Positions 36,071 to 45,471 of a DNA stretch of 64,000 nt are shown piece by piece. Origin of the DNA: Kerstersia gyiorum. Lineage in GTDB: Bacteria; Pseudomonadota; Gammaproteobacteria; Burkholderiales; Burkholderiaceae_B. The notes under the pieces are model-generated. The model ran no database searches, had not been told where the DNA came from, and worked only from the letters and a program-made list of their open reading frames with translations. The translations under genes and the position numbers were made by a program. Where the stretch lies: contig NZ_SGWZ01000006.1 of NCBI RefSeq assembly GCF_004216755.1, forward strand, positions 161,509-225,508. Reading direction: 5' to 3'. How positions within the stretch are numbered: the first letter of the stretch is position 1; each line of letters begins with the position of its first letter.

Positions 36071-36456
36071 GCAGGATGAACGATAGGCCGGATTCTGTAG
36101 ACCAGCTTGCGCTGGCCGGCAATCATTCCTCTGGACCACGCGTTGCCACGTGGTTCTAGCCGCCTACCCGCATGCTCGGGCGAGCCGCCCTGTGTGGCCG
36201 AAACCACACGCATGCCTATTTGACGTTGCTCCGGATAGAGGTTGCCGCGTTTCACCCTGATGCGCCGCGATCTGTTGCCAGACCGCAGGGTACGGAGTGG
36301 CCGTACCCGTGCATGCCAGGCATGCCCCCGCATCAGACTCGTCTCTGTGGCCCTAGTCCTCGGCTTGCGCCGGACGGCCGTTAGCCGCTATCCCGCCCTA
36401 TGGAGTCCGGACCTTCCTCGACACATTGCTGTGCCGCGATTGCCTGTCCATCCTGC
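36071..36456 (-). ncRNA. rnpB: RNase P RNA (type A)
   Basis: The minus strand carries hallmark RNase P RNA segments: GAGGAAGGTCCGGACTCCAT near the 5' end (the CR-I region), GGAGCAACGTCAAATAGGCA in the middle and ACAGAATCCGGCCTATC at the 3' end. The ends pair: GCAGGATGGAC (5') with GTTCATCCTGC (3') forms helix P1, which sets the limits used here. It is the catalytic RNA that matures tRNA 5' ends. Exact ends may differ by several bases. Confidence 0.93.
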
Positions 36457-36510
36457 GGCGGCGATTGTAGCGCGATACGGGCTACCCGCCGCAGATGAAT
36501 CAGGTATTAC

Positions 36511-37389
36511 TTATTTGACGCCCAGGAACGGCAGGGCCGAACCCGGCACCTGGGTGGAGGGCAAGGCGCCATCCCACTTTTCCACGGCAATCAGGTTGAC
36601 CAGGTTGGAATTGCTGGCCAGCGCCTGGCTGCGGGCCAGGATGGCGGCTGCCTCGGCCTCGCCGCGCATGCGGATGCCGTCGGCCTCGGCCTGGAAGCGC
36701 TCACGCTGGGCGTCAGCATCGGCGCGCGCCTGCACTACCTGGATATCCGCCTTGATTTCCGCCGTCTGCTTCTGCTGGCGCGTGGTTTCAATCTGCACCT
36801 GGGCCAGCATGCGCTGCTCGATGGACTGCTCATAAGCCTTGGAGAAACCGACTTCCTCGACCTGGACGCCCACGATTTGCACCGGCGCATCACGCATCGC
36901 GGCCGACACCGCCTGCACGGTTTCCACCCCCAGCTTTTCACGTTCCTGGATGGCGCGCACGGCGGTGAACCGGCCGAACACGTTCTTCACCGCGTCCGGC
37001 GTGCGGCGCTCGATCACCCGCACCTGCAGGTTTTCCAGCGTGCCATATTCGCTATAGAGATCGGCCACACGGTCCACCGGCACCCGGTAAGTCACCGATA
37101 CCTTCATGTTGGCGGGCTGCTGGTCGAACGAATACGCCTCCAGCGGCATGGTCACGTTATGGTCCCGCACCGAAACAAAGCGCACGGAATCCAGCACCGG
37201 GGTCTTGAAGCCCAGGCCAGGCTCGGCCACGCTGGACAGTTTGCCGTTGCGCAGCACGACGGCCCGTTCGCCCTGGTCGACCTGGAAGAAGGCGCCAAAA
37301 GCGACAAGAATGATAACGACGAACAGCACCAGGAACAGTACCCCGAAGCGGGCGGTGCTCTTGAGCAGCGCCGAAGGTTTGCTGGTCAT
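36511..37389 (-). CDS. SPFH/prohibitin-family membrane protein (HflC-like)
   Basis: This 292-residue protein has one N-terminal membrane helix (GVLFLVLFVVIILVAFGAFF), then an SPFH domain starting VDQGERAVVLRNGKL and a long C-terminal helical stalk (IETTRQQKQTAEIKADIQVV, then ARADADAQRERFQAEADGIR). Such proteins assemble into large membrane rings that organise proteases or lipids. ATG at 37389 has GGAG ten bases before it. The frame stays open upstream to 37773 with a Pro/Ala-rich translation, which I do not include. The gene lies 55 bp before rnpB on the same strand. Confidence 0.88.
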   Translation of the reverse strand: MTSKPSALLKSTARFGVLFLVLFVVIILVAFGAFFQVDQGERAVVLRNGKLSSVAEPGLGFKTPVLDSVRFVSVRDHNVTMPLEAYSFDQQPANMKVSVTYRVPVDRVADLYSEYGTLENLQVRVIERRTPDAVKNVFGRFTAVRAIQEREKLGVETVQAVSAAMRDAPVQIVGVQVEEVGFSKAYEQSIEQRMLAQVQIETTRQQKQTAEIKADIQVVQARADADAQRERFQAEADGIRMRGEAEAAAILARSQALASNSNLVNLIAVEKWDGALPSTQVPGSALPFLGVK

Positions 37390-37541
37390 GCCTGAAACTC
37401 CATGATAGTTGGGCGGAACGGTGCCGGCGGCATCAGCCGTGCCGGACCTGGCGGGTTTTGAAGATGTGCCGGAAGGCAGGGAAGGCAGCGCGCGTGCCGG
37501 CGCGGACGCCGGCTTCGCAGCCGCGTCCGGCGGCGCGGGCT

Positions 37542-37631
37542 TCAGCGATTTTTCGACAGCCAGGCCCGGATGCCCAGCGCCAGCAGGTAGGCCACCACGG
37601 CGGCGCCTATTGCCATCAGGATGTATCGCAT
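37542..37631 (-). CDS. 29-residue single-helix membrane peptide
   Basis: A short frame starts at ATG 37631 and ends at TGA 37542. Its product is MRYILMAIGAAVVAYLLALG followed by IRAWLSKNR: one hydrophobic helix then a basic tail, the pattern of a small bitopic membrane protein. AAGGGA precedes the start. It lies 152 bp upstream of the SPFH gene on the same strand, so it is probably its operon partner. No family was recognised. It is not the reading frame that continues into the SPFH gene. Confidence 0.5.
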   Translation of the reverse strand: MRYILMAIGAAVVAYLLALGIRAWLSKNR

Positions 37632-37920
37632 GCTGTTTTCCCTTGCGTCTGAAACTCATAAGATTTGGCCTGGGCCGCAGGCCGGATAAAGCTGCGCCAA
37701 CGATCGTGCCAGCGCCAAAAGACCGCACAATGCGCGGCGGGGCCCAAGGATACAACAACACCCATGTTACCAATTCCTACCATGCGCAAGCAGCCCGCAG
37801 CCGTGCGGCAATTCGCAGCCTTGCAGCAAGGATTCGCCCCCAACGCCCTTTGCCTGCGACAATAGCAGCCATTCCCGGCGCGGCAGCGCGCCCTGCCATT
37901 GAATTCCTGATCGTGTTTCC

Positions 37921-39732
<1,812 letters not shown>

Positions 39733-39804
39733 GCCGCCGCAGGGCTGCCCTCGCGCAGCCCTTCCCCCATTGGTGGGCCGCTGCCAGCCTTTCAATTGAC
39801 CACG

Positions 39805-39925
39805 TGCCTAAGCGCAAGCCCCGGACTTCAGGCCGGGGTCGAGCGAGACAATATCCATACGGCGCCGCAGGCGCCCCTATATCGTGGCGGAGAAGTTTCG
39901 GCCTTTAGGCCGAAGTTCTTCACGC
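39805..39925. repeat. Hairpin cluster resembling an IS200/IS605-type (TnpB) element end
   Basis: Within 120 bp there are three strong hairpins: CCCCGG/CCGGGG around ACTTCAGG (39819-39838), GGCGCC-gca-GGCGCC (39861-39875) and TTCGGCC-TTTA-GGCCGAA (39897-39914). The CCTTTAGG loop and the phrase GAAGTT after the last stem recall the conserved right end of TnpB-bearing IS200/IS605 elements. No tnpA or tnpB frame remains nearby, so this would be a remnant or a mini-element. The rest of the 347-bp gap between uup and pyrC holds only the terminator at 40045. Confidence 0.45.
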
Positions 39926-40044
39926 CGAGACCGATGCCGCCCTTCAGGCCTGGCAACGCCTGATTCCCTTGGCGGCAAATGGCGGCTTACTACGGTATGC
40001 GACATACGACCTGCGGCATAGGCCAAACCTGGCCGCAATAAAAC

Positions 40045-40073
40045 ATGCCAGGCCGAATGAACCTGGCATTTTT
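40045..40073. terminator. Bidirectional rho-independent terminator
   Basis: ATGCCAGG (40045-40052) pairs with CCTGGCAT (40062-40069), nine-base loop. T-runs follow on both sides: TTTTTC on the plus strand and GTTTTATT on the minus strand. It ends pyrC and can also stop read-through from uup. Confidence 0.75.
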
Positions 40074-40079
40074 CACATA

Positions 40080-41168
40080 TCAATCCTGCTGCACCGTCCA
40101 GCCCAGCGACTCGCCACCCGCGAGCGGCACAATTTCCAACCCGCCGCGTTCCAGACGTTCCGGAATGGGCGTTTCCCGGCGCAGCAGCGTCAGGGTGCCG
40201 GTATTGCGCGGCAAACCGTAAAAGTCTGCCCCATTGAAACTGGCGAAGGCTTCCAGCTTGTCCAGGCGGCCCATGGCATCGAATGCCGTCGCGTACAGGG
40301 CCATGGCATGCAATGCGGTATAGCAACCAGCGCAGCCACAGGCGTGCTCTTTGAGGCCGCGAATATGCGGAGCGCTGTCCGTTCCCAGGAAGAAGCGCGG
40401 ATTGCCGCTGGTCGCGGCCTCCACCAGCGCCAGGCGATGGGTTTCACGCTTGAGTACCGGCAGGCAGTAGAAATGCGGACGCACCCCGCCCAGGAAAATC
40501 GCGTTGCGGTTGTACAGCAGATGCTGCGGCGTGATCGTTGCGCCAATCGGGCCTTCCGCCTGCGACACATACGCCACGGCTTCTTTGGTCGTCAGGTGTT
40601 CAAACACCACCCTCAGCTCGGGAAACGCCTTGCGCAGCGGAATCATCACGCGGTCGATGAACACGGCTTCCCGGTCGAACAGGTCAATCGCCGGATCGGT
40701 CACTTCACCATGCACCAGCAGCGGCAGGCCATGGCGCTGCAAAGCTTCAAGCGCAGGCGCGCAGCGGCCCAGCAAATCCGTTACGCCGGCATCGGAGTTG
40801 GTGGTGGCGCCCGCCGGGTACAGTTTCACCGCTTTGACGAACCCGGACTGCGCCGCGCGGCCGATTTCCTCGGCAGTCGTGTTGTCGGTGAGATACAGCG
40901 TCATCAGCGGCTCGAAGCGGCCGCCCATGCCCGCCTGCTCCAGCGCCGCCAGGATGCGTTGCCGATAGGCGCCGGCCTGCTCGGTAGCGACCACCGGCGG
41001 ACGCAGGTTGGGCATGATGATGGCGCGGCCGAACTGGCTTGCGCTATCGGCCAGCACTGCGCGCAACATCTCGCCGTCGCGCACGTGCAGATGCCAGTCG
41101 TCCGGCCTGGTGATGGTCAGGCTGTCAATACCCGAACCACTCGAATTCTTGGAAGTCACTGCAGACAC
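40080..41168 (-). CDS. pyrC: Dihydroorotase (homodimeric, PyrC type)
   Basis: This 362-residue amidohydrolase converts carbamoyl-aspartate to dihydroorotate in pyrimidine synthesis. It has the metal motif DDWHLHVRDG (HxH), the carboxylated-lysine region FVKAVKLYPAGATTNSDAGV, the histidines in LLVHGEV and VFEHLTT, and the aspartate of FLGTDSAPH. The length and GTDSAPH motif fit the PyrC type that works without aspartate transcarbamoylase. Confidence 0.96.
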   Translation of the reverse strand: MSAVTSKNSSGSGIDSLTITRPDDWHLHVRDGEMLRAVLADSASQFGRAIIMPNLRPPVVATEQAGAYRQRILAALEQAGMGGRFEPLMTLYLTDNTTAEEIGRAAQSGFVKAVKLYPAGATTNSDAGVTDLLGRCAPALEALQRHGLPLLVHGEVTDPAIDLFDREAVFIDRVMIPLRKAFPELRVVFEHLTTKEAVAYVSQAEGPIGATITPQHLLYNRNAIFLGGVRPHFYCLPVLKRETHRLALVEAATSGNPRFFLGTDSAPHIRGLKEHACGCAGCYTALHAMALYATAFDAMGRLDKLEAFASFNGADFYGLPRNTGTLTLLRRETPIPERLERGGLEIVPLAGGESLGWTVQQD

Positions 41169-41351
41169 AAACGCCCCCCGGCTGAAAGCATGATGATGGA
41201 AAAATCACGGCCGTGCACACCGCCCTGGCCAGTGCCGGTGCTATTGTAAGAGCTTACCGGGTACAGGCATGAACCGTTTTGTCTTTCGGGCCAAGACAAG
41301 TTATGCTGCCGCCGCTAAACCTTTTCAACCCATCAAGCAGGAGTGCCCACG

Positions 41352-41627
41352 ATGGCAAAAGCCCCCGCCGCAGCCGAGCGCAAACCCAATGCAGCCTTCA
41401 TGAAGCCGCTGACCCCCAGCCCTATCCTGGCTGCCGTCATCGGTGCGGATCCGCTGCCGCGCACGGAAGTCACCAAGAAGATCTGGGAATACATCAAGAA
41501 ACACGACCTGCAAGACGCCGCCAATCGCCGCAATATCAATGCCGACGACAAGCTGCGCCCGCTGTTCGGCAAGGATCAGGTGTCGATGTTCGAACTGACC
41601 AAGCTGGTCAACGCCCACCTGAAATAA
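41352..41627 (+). CDS. SWIB/MDM2-domain protein
   Basis: This 91-residue basic protein has a short Lys/Ala-rich N-terminus and one SWIB domain: PLTPSPILAAVIGADPLPRT, WEYIKKHDLQD, INADDKLRPLFG. SWIB domains occur in eukaryotic chromatin complexes and in chlamydial topoisomerase; bacterial stand-alone copies are thought to bind DNA but have no proven role. AGGAG lies nine bases before the ATG. It is a single gene followed by a terminator. Confidence 0.92.
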   Translation: MAKAPAAAERKPNAAFMKPLTPSPILAAVIGADPLPRTEVTKKIWEYIKKHDLQDAANRRNINADDKLRPLFGKDQVSMFELTKLVNAHLK

Positions 41628-41727
41628 TCAGGCAGCACTACCCGCCAGGGAGGCCCGGCCGGCTGAGTTGTCAGCCTGAGCTGCCTTCCCCGGCCCATGG
41701 CCCGGAATGTCCGGGAGCCAGGAAAAC

Positions 41728-41750
41728 GGACGCCGATGCGTCCTTTTTTT
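41728..41750 (+). terminator. Rho-independent terminator of the SWIB gene
   Basis: GGACGC-CGAT-GCGTCC (41728-41743) is followed by seven T residues (41744-41750), a textbook plus-strand terminator. Confidence 0.85.
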
Positions 41751-41841
41751 CGTTCTGTGCCGACGTGTGCCCGCGTGAAGCAGGCAAACCCGCCCGGCGG
41801 TGCGACCTGCGCCGCGCCTGGAACCGGCTGCGGCAGAAGGT

Positions 41842-43197
41842 TCAGCGACGGTACTGCAGTCCGTCGAGCGCCAGCCCGGGCTTGCGGCCCAGCATGACAT
41901 CCGCCACCACCCGGGCACTGCCGTGCGCCAGCGTCCAGCCCAGTGCCCCCTGCCCCACGTTGACAAATACGTTCGCTACCGGGGTGGCGCCCAGCACCGG
42001 CGTACCCTTGGGTGTCGCCGGACGCAGTCCGGCCCAGGGCTCGCAGGGCGCGTCCGGCGAGGCCGGCAGCCAGGGCGCTGCGGCCGCCTGCACTTCCCGG
42101 CGCAACAATGCCACGCGCGCCGGGTCCAGGCGGCTGTCCTGGCCCACGATATCCACCAGCCCGGCCACGCGCAGGCCCCGGCCCGTCAGCGGCGCATAGA
42201 CCGTTTTTTTGGCCAGATCGGTAATATTCAGGGACGGCATGGCACTGGACTCCGGCAATGTCAGGCTGTAGCCCTTGAGCGGATAAACCGGCAGGTCCAG
42301 CCCGATCTGTGCCCCCAGGGGCGCGCTTTGCGCCCCGCAGGCAATGACGAAAGCATCCCCCTCCACCTCGCCTTGCGGCCCGAACACCGCATGAGCGCCC
42401 GCCCCCGGGCGGCGACGCCAACCCTCGACCCGAAAGCCATAATGGAAAGTCACGCCCGCCTGTTGCAGCAATTGCTGCAAACCGACGCAGAAAGCATGGC
42501 AATCGCCCACTTCCTCGCTGGGCGTCAGCACCCCTCCCACCATGCGCCGCCCCATGCCACAATCAGGGTGAGCCAGGGCCGGCTCGGCGTCCATGCAGGC
42601 CTGCGCATCCAGCACCTGCTGTTCACACCCCAGTGGCGCCTGCAGCGCCACCTGGCGGCGTGCTCCTTCCAGGGCCGAGGCATCGGAATAGACCACCAGC
42701 TTGCCATTGCGACGATAGGAAAACGACAGGCCTGCGCCCTGGGGAGTTTCCAGAAATGCATGCATGAGGTCACGGCTGTAGAACGCCAGGCGCAGCAGGC
42801 GCTCGGTGGTCAGCTGGCTTTGCCGCGCATTGCAGGCGGCGGCGAACTGCATCAGCCAGCGCCACTGGCGCCAATCGGCGCGCGGTCGCCAGCGCAGCGG
42901 CGAGGCCGGATTGAACAACCAGGTCACGGCTTGCCCCAGCACGCCCGGCCCGGCGAGCGGCGCCACATAGCTATAGGATAGTTGCGCGCCATTGCCATGA
43001 CTGGCACCCAGGGCGGGCGCCTGGGCCTGGTCCAGCACCGTCACCTCCAGGCCTTCCTGGCGCAGATACCACGCCGTCAACAAGCCTGTAATGCCCGAGC
43101 CCAGCACCACCGCGTGGCGCAAACCGGGCTGGATTCCCGTTCCTTGATGTTCCGATGAGGCCTGCCGGCCTTGTGTACTGACTGACGCCACCTTCAT
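41842..43197 (-). CDS. dadA: D-amino-acid dehydrogenase, small subunit type (DadA)
   Basis: This 451-residue flavoprotein of the DAO superfamily deaminates D-amino acids to keto acids, passing electrons to the respiratory chain. The FAD motif VVLGSGITGLLTAWYLRQEG begins near residue 30, and the C-terminus has the characteristic PWAGLRPATPKGTPVLG and NVGQGALGWTLAHGSARV. I chose ATG 43197; the open frame to 43371 is rejected for lack of a start signal. It is divergent from a GcvA-like LysR regulator. Its neighbour operon begins with D-aminoacylase, which releases free D-amino acids. Confidence 0.9.
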   Translation of the reverse strand: MKVASVSTQGRQASSEHQGTGIQPGLRHAVVLGSGITGLLTAWYLRQEGLEVTVLDQAQAPALGASHGNGAQLSYSYVAPLAGPGVLGQAVTWLFNPASPLRWRPRADWRQWRWLMQFAAACNARQSQLTTERLLRLAFYSRDLMHAFLETPQGAGLSFSYRRNGKLVVYSDASALEGARRQVALQAPLGCEQQVLDAQACMDAEPALAHPDCGMGRRMVGGVLTPSEEVGDCHAFCVGLQQLLQQAGVTFHYGFRVEGWRRRPGAGAHAVFGPQGEVEGDAFVIACGAQSAPLGAQIGLDLPVYPLKGYSLTLPESSAMPSLNITDLAKKTVYAPLTGRGLRVAGLVDIVGQDSRLDPARVALLRREVQAAAAPWLPASPDAPCEPWAGLRPATPKGTPVLGATPVANVFVNVGQGALGWTLAHGSARVVADVMLGRKPGLALDGLQYRR

Positions 43198-43322
43198 TCC
43201 CCTAGCCGTGGTATTGCCTGATGCTCCGCCAGCGCGCCAACCGCCGCTGCGGCACCTGTTGCCTGACGCCTGCGCCTGCCGCTTCCGTGTCGGGAAGCGG
43301 CCTGGCGAGATCGCTGCATTTT

Positions 43323-43440
43323 CAAGACTATTCCCTGACAGTCTTGGCAGACCTCGAAAAAATACAGGCATGCAAAGTTTCCGTCACCGCGCCACCTGCT
43401 GTCCAACAAAATAAAAGTACCCCCCTTTGCATTTTTTCGA
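43323..43440. promoter_or_regulatory. Inverted repeats between dadA and its LysR neighbour
   Basis: Two inverted repeats stand in the 290-bp divergent gap. CAAGACT (43323-43329) mirrors AGTCTTG (43340-43346), a 10-bp-spaced dyad like a LysR site. The second is larger: the 16-base right arm at 43425-43440 is the reverse complement of a left arm starting at 43354, except that the left arm carries 8 extra bases in the middle. These are good candidates for control of dadA and of the regulator itself. Confidence 0.45.
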
Positions 43441-43487
43441 TACCCTTGCCGCATCCCTGTGCTGCCCGCCCCTGGCCCCGGAGTCTC

Positions 43488-44396
43488 ATGAAACATCCTA
43501 CGCAGCGCCTGCTGCCTGCGACCGTCAACCTCAATACGTTTGAAGTCATTGCCCGGCGCGGCAGCATTACCGCAGCGGCACAGGATCTGGGACTGACCCA
43601 GAGCGCCGTCAGCCGCCAGCTGACCGACCTGGAAAATTTCGTTGGCGCCGCCCTGTGCCTGCGTACCCCGACCGGGCTGGTGCTGACGGAAGCCGGCGCC
43701 AGCTACCTGCGACGCATCCGCTATCTGCTGGATGAACTGGAGTCTGCGTCGATTGCCGTCGCCACCCGATCTGTGCCCGATACCGTCATCCGGATTTCCG
43801 TCCCGACGACGTTCGGCACGCTGTGGGCCATGCCCCGGCTCAGCCAATTCGCGCTCGCCCACCCGGCGATCCAACTGGATGTGGTCACCCATGTCGGGCC
43901 CATCTCGGTTCGAGATTCGGTGCTGGACGCTGCCATCGTACATTGCGAGGGCCCGGAACCCGGCTGTGTCGGCGACATGCTGGCCCCCCTGATTTCCTGG
44001 CCCATGGCTGCCCCGGCGCTATGTCCCCAGGCGCCGCTCGCCCCCGAACGAATGGCCGGGCTGCCGCTCCTGCACCTGACATCGGCGCCCAACGCCTGGC
44101 CAGCCTATCTGCGCCAACTCGGACAACGCATCGAAGTCCCCGCACCCGGCGCGCACTACAGCCTGCTGACGCTCTCCATTACCGCGACCGAAGCCGGTCT
44201 GGGCGCTGCGCTGCTGCCCGAATACGTCGCCGGGGACGCCCTGCGCGCCGGCCGGCTGGTGCGTCTGCACGATGAGCCCTTCGCGTCACCAAGGGACTAT
44301 TTTTTCATTTCAACGGAAGAACGTGCGCATAGTCCGGCCATCCAGGCCTTGCGCCAATGGCTGACTGCCGCCACGACTTCCGACGCGCAGGCTTAA
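43488..44396 (+). CDS. LysR-family regulator (GcvA-like)
   Basis: This 302-residue regulator has an N-terminal winged helix (LNTFEVIARRGSITAAAQDL, GLTQSAVSRQLTDLE) and a LysR substrate domain (about 95-295). TFGTLWAMPRL and DAAIVHCEG are typical of the GcvA subgroup. The ATG at 43488 follows GGAG; the frame upstream has no good start. It is divergent from dadA and likely its activator, possibly sensing a D-amino acid. Confidence 0.88.
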   Translation: MKHPTQRLLPATVNLNTFEVIARRGSITAAAQDLGLTQSAVSRQLTDLENFVGAALCLRTPTGLVLTEAGASYLRRIRYLLDELESASIAVATRSVPDTVIRISVPTTFGTLWAMPRLSQFALAHPAIQLDVVTHVGPISVRDSVLDAAIVHCEGPEPGCVGDMLAPLISWPMAAPALCPQAPLAPERMAGLPLLHLTSAPNAWPAYLRQLGQRIEVPAPGAHYSLLTLSITATEAGLGAALLPEYVAGDALRAGRLVRLHDEPFASPRDYFFISTEERAHSPAIQALRQWLTAATTSDAQA

Positions 44397-44417
44397 GCCC
44401 CGTCATCCGCCGCCGGC

Positions 44418-45365
44418 CTATGACGGCAAGCGGCAACCTACCGGCAAGGCGGCCCGGCGCACCTGTTTCCGGATGGCATCGGCCAAGGCCTGGGCGGCGG
44501 GTGTCGGCGCGTGCTCTTCATGAAACATCAGGCACAGCAAGCGCACCACCGTCGGTTCGCGCAGCAAGGCATAGGTAAGGCCCGGCGCCATCACACGCTT
44601 GGCGGCCAGCGCCGGCAGCACGGCAATGGCCAGCCCGCTTTGCACGATGGCAGCCTGCGAAGTCGTGCTGGACGCCTCGTAAAACGGCGCAGCCGCCTCG
44701 ATGGGCAGATCTGCGCGCGACTGCAGCAGGGCCATGATGCCGGTTTCATCCACCACCCCCACCAGTTTGCGCCCAACCAGATCCTCCCAGGCCACCGTAC
44801 CGGCGTCGTCTGGCCGGATATCCGCGTCGTCGCTGCGGTACAGCACGCCGAAGGTGTCCTCCAGCAGGGGTTCGCAATCCAGTCCGTGCACATCGGCCCA
44901 GCGGCTGGTCAGCCCGAAATCCACGTCGCCCGCCACCACCTGGCGCTGGATGCGTCCGGAGTTGTCATCACGCAGATAAAGACGGATGCCCGGATAGCGC
45001 ACCGCGAATGTCGCTGCCGCCGGCGCTATCAGTTCGGTGATCGCCGAGGGTGCGGCCGCGACGCCGACCCGTCCGCGTTCCAGCGCGCCATAGCGCACCA
45101 CATCCTCGATGGCACCATCGAAATCGGCCAGCAGGCGCGTCACGCGCGGCAGAAACTCCTGCCCGACCTGAGTCAGCGCCACGCGCCGGCTGGTGCGCGA
45201 GAACAATTGGGTTCCCAGCGCCGATTCCAGCTGCCGGATCAGGCCGGTCACCGAGGACTGGGTCTGGAACAGGCGATGCGCCGCATGCGTGAAACTCGCC
45301 TCCTGGGCGACGGCGACAAAAGCATTGAGGTGCTTCAGCGTGATGTGCTTGGGCAGTCGATTCAT
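44418..45365 (-). CDS. LysR-family regulator of the D-aminoacylase operon
   Basis: This 315-residue regulator starts ITLKHLNAFVAVAQEASFTH with helix-turn-helix HAAHRLFQTQSSVTGLIRQLE, followed by a substrate-binding domain with GRVGVAAAPSAITELIAPAA. It is divergent from the D-aminoacylase operon with 106 bp between starts, which contain an inverted repeat fit for a LysR dimer. It probably senses an intermediate of that operon. Confidence 0.9.
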   Translation of the reverse strand: MNRLPKHITLKHLNAFVAVAQEASFTHAAHRLFQTQSSVTGLIRQLESALGTQLFSRTSRRVALTQVGQEFLPRVTRLLADFDGAIEDVVRYGALERGRVGVAAAPSAITELIAPAAATFAVRYPGIRLYLRDDNSGRIQRQVVAGDVDFGLTSRWADVHGLDCEPLLEDTFGVLYRSDDADIRPDDAGTVAWEDLVGRKLVGVVDETGIMALLQSRADLPIEAAAPFYEASSTTSQAAIVQSGLAIAVLPALAAKRVMAPGLTYALLREPTVVRLLCLMFHEEHAPTPAAQALADAIRKQVRRAALPVGCRLPS

Positions 45366-45368
45366 AAC

Positions 45369-45437
45369 AAATCCTGATCAATGCATTAACTAAAAGGATT
45401 TTTCAGATGGATGCTGGCTTTGGATAATAAAGCCAGC
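45369..45437. promoter_or_regulatory. LysR-type dyad and leader hairpin before the D-aminoacylase operon
   Basis: AAATCCT (45369-45375) and AGGATTT (45395-45401) form a 7-bp dyad right at the LysR start. A second, perfect 9-bp stem GCTGGCTTT / AAAGCCAGC with a 7-base loop lies at 45413-45437, between the dyad and the aminoacylase ribosome site. The first fits a LysR operator; the second may be an operator or an mRNA leader hairpin. Confidence 0.5.
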
Positions 45438-45471
45438 CCATTCCGTTCAGGAAGGGCGTCAGGAGGAAGAC

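Noticed and set aside
35758..36333. 191-codon minus-strand frame crossing rnpB
   Set aside because: It runs through the RNase P RNA, whose conserved segments explain the sequence.
37389..37773. N-terminal extension of the SPFH protein
   Set aside because: The Pro/Ala-rich translation has no similarity to the family, while ATG 37389 gives the usual SPFH start.
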